DNA of 64,000 nucleotides from Undaria pinnatifida (Eukaryota > Sar > Phaeophyceae > Laminariales > Alariaceae): assembly GCA_012845835.1 (NCBI GenBank), contig JABAKD010000008.1, positions 12,909,501 to 12,973,500 on the forward strand, given 5' to 3'. Under the pieces are notes generated by a model that was not told the DNA's origin, ran no database searches, and saw only the letters and a program-made list of their open reading frames with translations. Made by a program: the position numbers and the translations under genes. Shown here piece after piece: positions 61,565 through 64,000 of this stretch. Each line of letters starts with the position of its first letter. The stretch's first letter is position 1.

Positions 61565-62130
61565 AGAGAGATGTGGCACTTTTCTGAATGACGGGGGCTC
61601 CTTGGCCCCAAATCGTTGGACATAGAGGTATTACGGTATACCTTTTTTTTGGCTGATATGGTTTCTGGCTGACGGGCTCTTCTTGACCCTAAACCGTCGG
61701 AAATAGAGGCATTAAGGCATACCTTTTTTTGGCTGAAATCGTTTTCTGAATGACGGGGGGCTCCTAAACCCCAAACCGTCGGAAATAGAGGTATTACGGT
61801 ATACCGTTTTATGGCTAAAATGGTTTTCTGAATAACGGGGGGCTCCTTAACCCCTTCAGAGCCCCCGAAACCCTCCCTATACTAAATCCAAGTAATTTTG
61901 TCCCCAAAAACGGGTTTCCAGTTGTAAAGGGATTAACCCCAAACCGTCGGAAATAGAGGTATTACGGTGTACCTTTTTTTGGCTGAAATGTTCCTGAACG
62001 ACGGGGGGCTGCTTAACCCCAAACCGTCGGAAATAGAGGTAATAAAGGTATACCGTTTTTTGGCTGAAATGGTTTTCTGAATGACGGGGGCTCACCTTAA
62101 CCCAAAATCGTCGGAAAAAATGAGGTGAAG
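61565..62130 (+). repeat. Tandem array of ~90-95-bp units (six copies)
   Basis: Each unit has TTTCTGAATGACGGGGG, CTCCTTAACCCC, AAACCGTCGGAAATAGAGG, TATTACGGTATACC and TTTTTTGGCTGAAATGG. A foldback-MITE arm (61856-61926) is inserted in the fourth unit. The last unit leads into the long form of the repeat (62060-62330). Confidence 0.88.
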
Positions 62131-62330
62131 TTTTTTTTTTTGCGCATTATTCTCGTGTTTTACCTGGGCCATGTGGGAGTTTTTTCGTCCGGTACAGTTT
62201 TTTAGCAGTTTTTATTTTTTCTCGAAAAAATCAGTTTCTCGGGAGGAGAGGTCTTCAAAAGCTCTCAACTGGATGAACCTTTCAGTTGAAATAAAAAAAA
62301 AGTGGTGTTCACCTGTATTGTAGAACGCGT
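62060..62330 (+). repeat. Dispersed ~230-bp repeat, copy 3
   Basis: The same order of blocks as 10430-10660 (CCAAAATCGTCGGAAAA, T run, CCTGGGCCATGTGGGAG, TCCGGTACAG, AAAAAAAAGTGGTG). It gives the origin of the neighbouring tandem units. Confidence 0.75.
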
Positions 62331-62780
62331 CGCATGTGTTAAGATACGGCCTCGACAGGCCGGTAATTATCCGAATTTGAGATCATTTGGATGGGTTTCG
62401 TATGATAAGGTTGGCGTTTTATATTCGCGAAAGTTAGGAAATAGATCGGAGGCACGTGCCTCCGATCTCAGAAGTCATCCGGGGCTCTGGTGGAATCGAG
62501 TAACGCTAGGTCTCTACGAAGGCAAAAACAAAGTGAGTACTCTCCGAGGACCTGCTCAATTGACAGACCTGCAGGGGGGCACTTTGTGTCCCCATAACCT
62601 TACACATGGCCTTCTTCAGCTGGATATTGAAGAAAAACAAAAAAAAAATCCGGGGAAAAAAAAAATAATGAAATTCCGACGATTTTCGGTTCATGTGGGC
62701 CAAAGGGGCACCGTCGTTCAGAAAACGTTTTAGCCAAAAAAGTGATACCTCTACCCGTCGTTGGTTGCCGTGCCCGCCCT

Positions 62781-63146
62781 CTGCAATTCGGTGGAGCGGA
62801 AAAATTGGGGGCGTTTCATACCGATTATGAGGCGTGACACCGTAGGGGGTGTGGTATACAACGTCCCCGGGTGATAACATCGCGTGGGTGTTGCTGTGGG
62901 ATTTAAAATATTTCACCATCCGGGTAGTATACTCCAGGGGTGCAGTAGGCAACGTCCCGGGTGCTGCAATTCGGTGGAGCGGAAAACTTGGGGGTGTTTC
63001 ATACCGATTATGAGGCGTGACACCGTAGGGGGTGTGGTATACAACGTCCCCGGGTGATAACATCGCGTGGGTGTTGCTGTGGGATTTAAAATATTTCACC
63101 ATCCGGGTAGTATACTCCAGGGGTGCAGTAGGCAACACCCCGGGTG
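62781..63146 (+). repeat. Near-identical tandem duplication, 183-bp unit
   Basis: CTGCAATTCGGTGGAGCGGA at 62781 and 62964. The units match throughout, except for a few substitutions (ATT/CTT, GGGGCG/GGGGTG, near CCCGGGTG). It contains GGGGGTGTGGTATACAACGT and ATATTTCACCATCCGGG. The youngest-looking tandem duplication in the window. Confidence 0.92.
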
Positions 63147-63149
63147 GTA

Positions 63150-63889
63150 TCCACCGACGTCATATATATGGTAACCAGTTTTGTGCCTATGCCTATGCCT
63201 ATAAGCCCTGTAAGATCGGCCGTAAGATCCGTCTTGAGGGTGGTACTCGATGATATACTTCGAACTACGCCGGTACGAAGTATACATACACACCACCAAC
63301 AAGTTGCAGCAGAAACAGTCCGCCGTCCGTGTATCGTGACGCGCAACAACAGCGTCGACACAAAATAACTGTTCAGCGATACGTTTTTCGTTCGTAGATG
63401 CTTCGTTGAAAGTAGAATACTTAGCAACACAAGGAAGGGGGGGCGTTGTAATGATACTGCTGTTGTTGTGTTTGCCACCCGACAATAACATGCAGCTTCG
63501 GTGTCCATCACTCATAAACATTCCAAGAGAAAGACCAGAAGAACACCAAGGGCGACCCATACAAACCAGGAAACCTATACGTATGCACGCACGAACTCTA
63601 CCCCCCTTGTGTACCTCCTACTTCTGGCTCAGTGTGATGCCATGCGCGGCCGTGGCCCTTGGGACCATAGCCCCTTGCGTCTCATCTCTACAATGCCTGG
63701 GGCGGAGGAAGAGGAGCTTGGTTGGTTCGTCATAGACAGATGGTATGCAGGGAAGGGTGATAATTTATGGAGGCGTTTTTTTGTTAATCGTGACATCGGT
63801 CTTGGTTGTGCACGTGCTACGGTTGTGCCGTGGTCTTCAAATAATTCCTGTTTTCCGTTTCGTCATTTTTTGCAGGCTTTTCACGTGTC
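63150..63889. other. Intergenic, no gene accepted
   Basis: GTGCCTATGCCTATGCCTAT is a short tandem word. An open frame at 63501-63944 is discussed under rejected items. Confidence 0.4.
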
Positions 63890-63985
63890 AGGTCAAGCCT
63901 CGCGGGTCGGGTCGGGGTCAGGACAACCCCATCTTGACTCGTGAGATTTTGAAAATCTCCTGATTCAACCCGATCCGTCCGACCC
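63890..63985 (-). repeat. Unexpanded relative of the GACCC element
   Basis: CGGGTCGGGTCGGGGTCAGG, ACAACCCC, GACTCGTGAGATTTTGAAAA and CTCC..CAACCCGATCCGTCCG match the flanks of 9195-9430, but with only two or three pentamers. Confidence 0.7.
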
Positions 63986-64000
63986 GCATGTCGGCATTAG

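Noticed and set aside
63501-63944. 147-codon open frame, with a later Met starting an acidic EEEELGWFVIDRW segment
   Set aside because: No recognised motif; the frame runs into the GACCC-type repeat at 63890. It could be part of an exon of a gene to the right, but the evidence is insufficient.

Overview
This is a eukaryotic nuclear window. Its genes are split by GT-AG introns, there is a sea of poly(A)-tailed and tRNA-headed short interspersed elements, and only about 2% of the DNA is convincingly coding. No rRNA, CRISPR, operon or bacterial signal is present. The two genes I can support are a mitochondrial-type Erv1/ALR sulfhydryl oxidase and a secreted Kre9/KNH-like domain protein. Together with the very long, repeat-filled introns they suggest a microbial eukaryote or alga (stramenopile, haptophyte and similar lineages are candidates), but the lineage is an inference I cannot settle without a search.

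Layout. 1-3437 (+): the last three exons of ERV1; the 5' end lies left of the window or is unseen. 3438-20840: a repeat-dominated intergenic region holding foldback MITEs, a ~220-bp tandem array (7.46-8.79 kb), a GACCC satellite, tRNA-headed SINEs, a G-rich composite element interrupted by a poly(A) retroposon, and an inverted pair of AAC-tailed elements. 20841-47701 (-): one five-exon gene for a 283-residue secreted, acidic, cysteine-rich protein with two Kre9/KNH-like beta-sandwich repeats. It is spread over 26.9 kb because its introns (3.1, 8.7, 12.4 and 1.8 kb) are packed with repeats. 47702-64000: no supported gene, but many SINE copies, a 370-bp homopurine tract, several tandem arrays, a MITE with a clean TA target duplication, and a degenerate tRNA-Ser.

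The two genes are convergent and share no obvious function: one would act in the mitochondrial intermembrane space, the other in the secretory pathway or cell surface.

The most unusual structure is shared by both genes. Introns or flanks next to certain exons hold decayed tandem copies of the exon edge itself, splice site included. This is seen at the 3' edge of the ERV1 CxxC exon (about six copies), at both edges of exon 3 of the Kre9-like gene, and less clearly beyond its stop codon. It looks like a general way in which this genome grows introns from exon boundaries. Exon joins were checked by reading phase across the splice sites; no transcript evidence was available.
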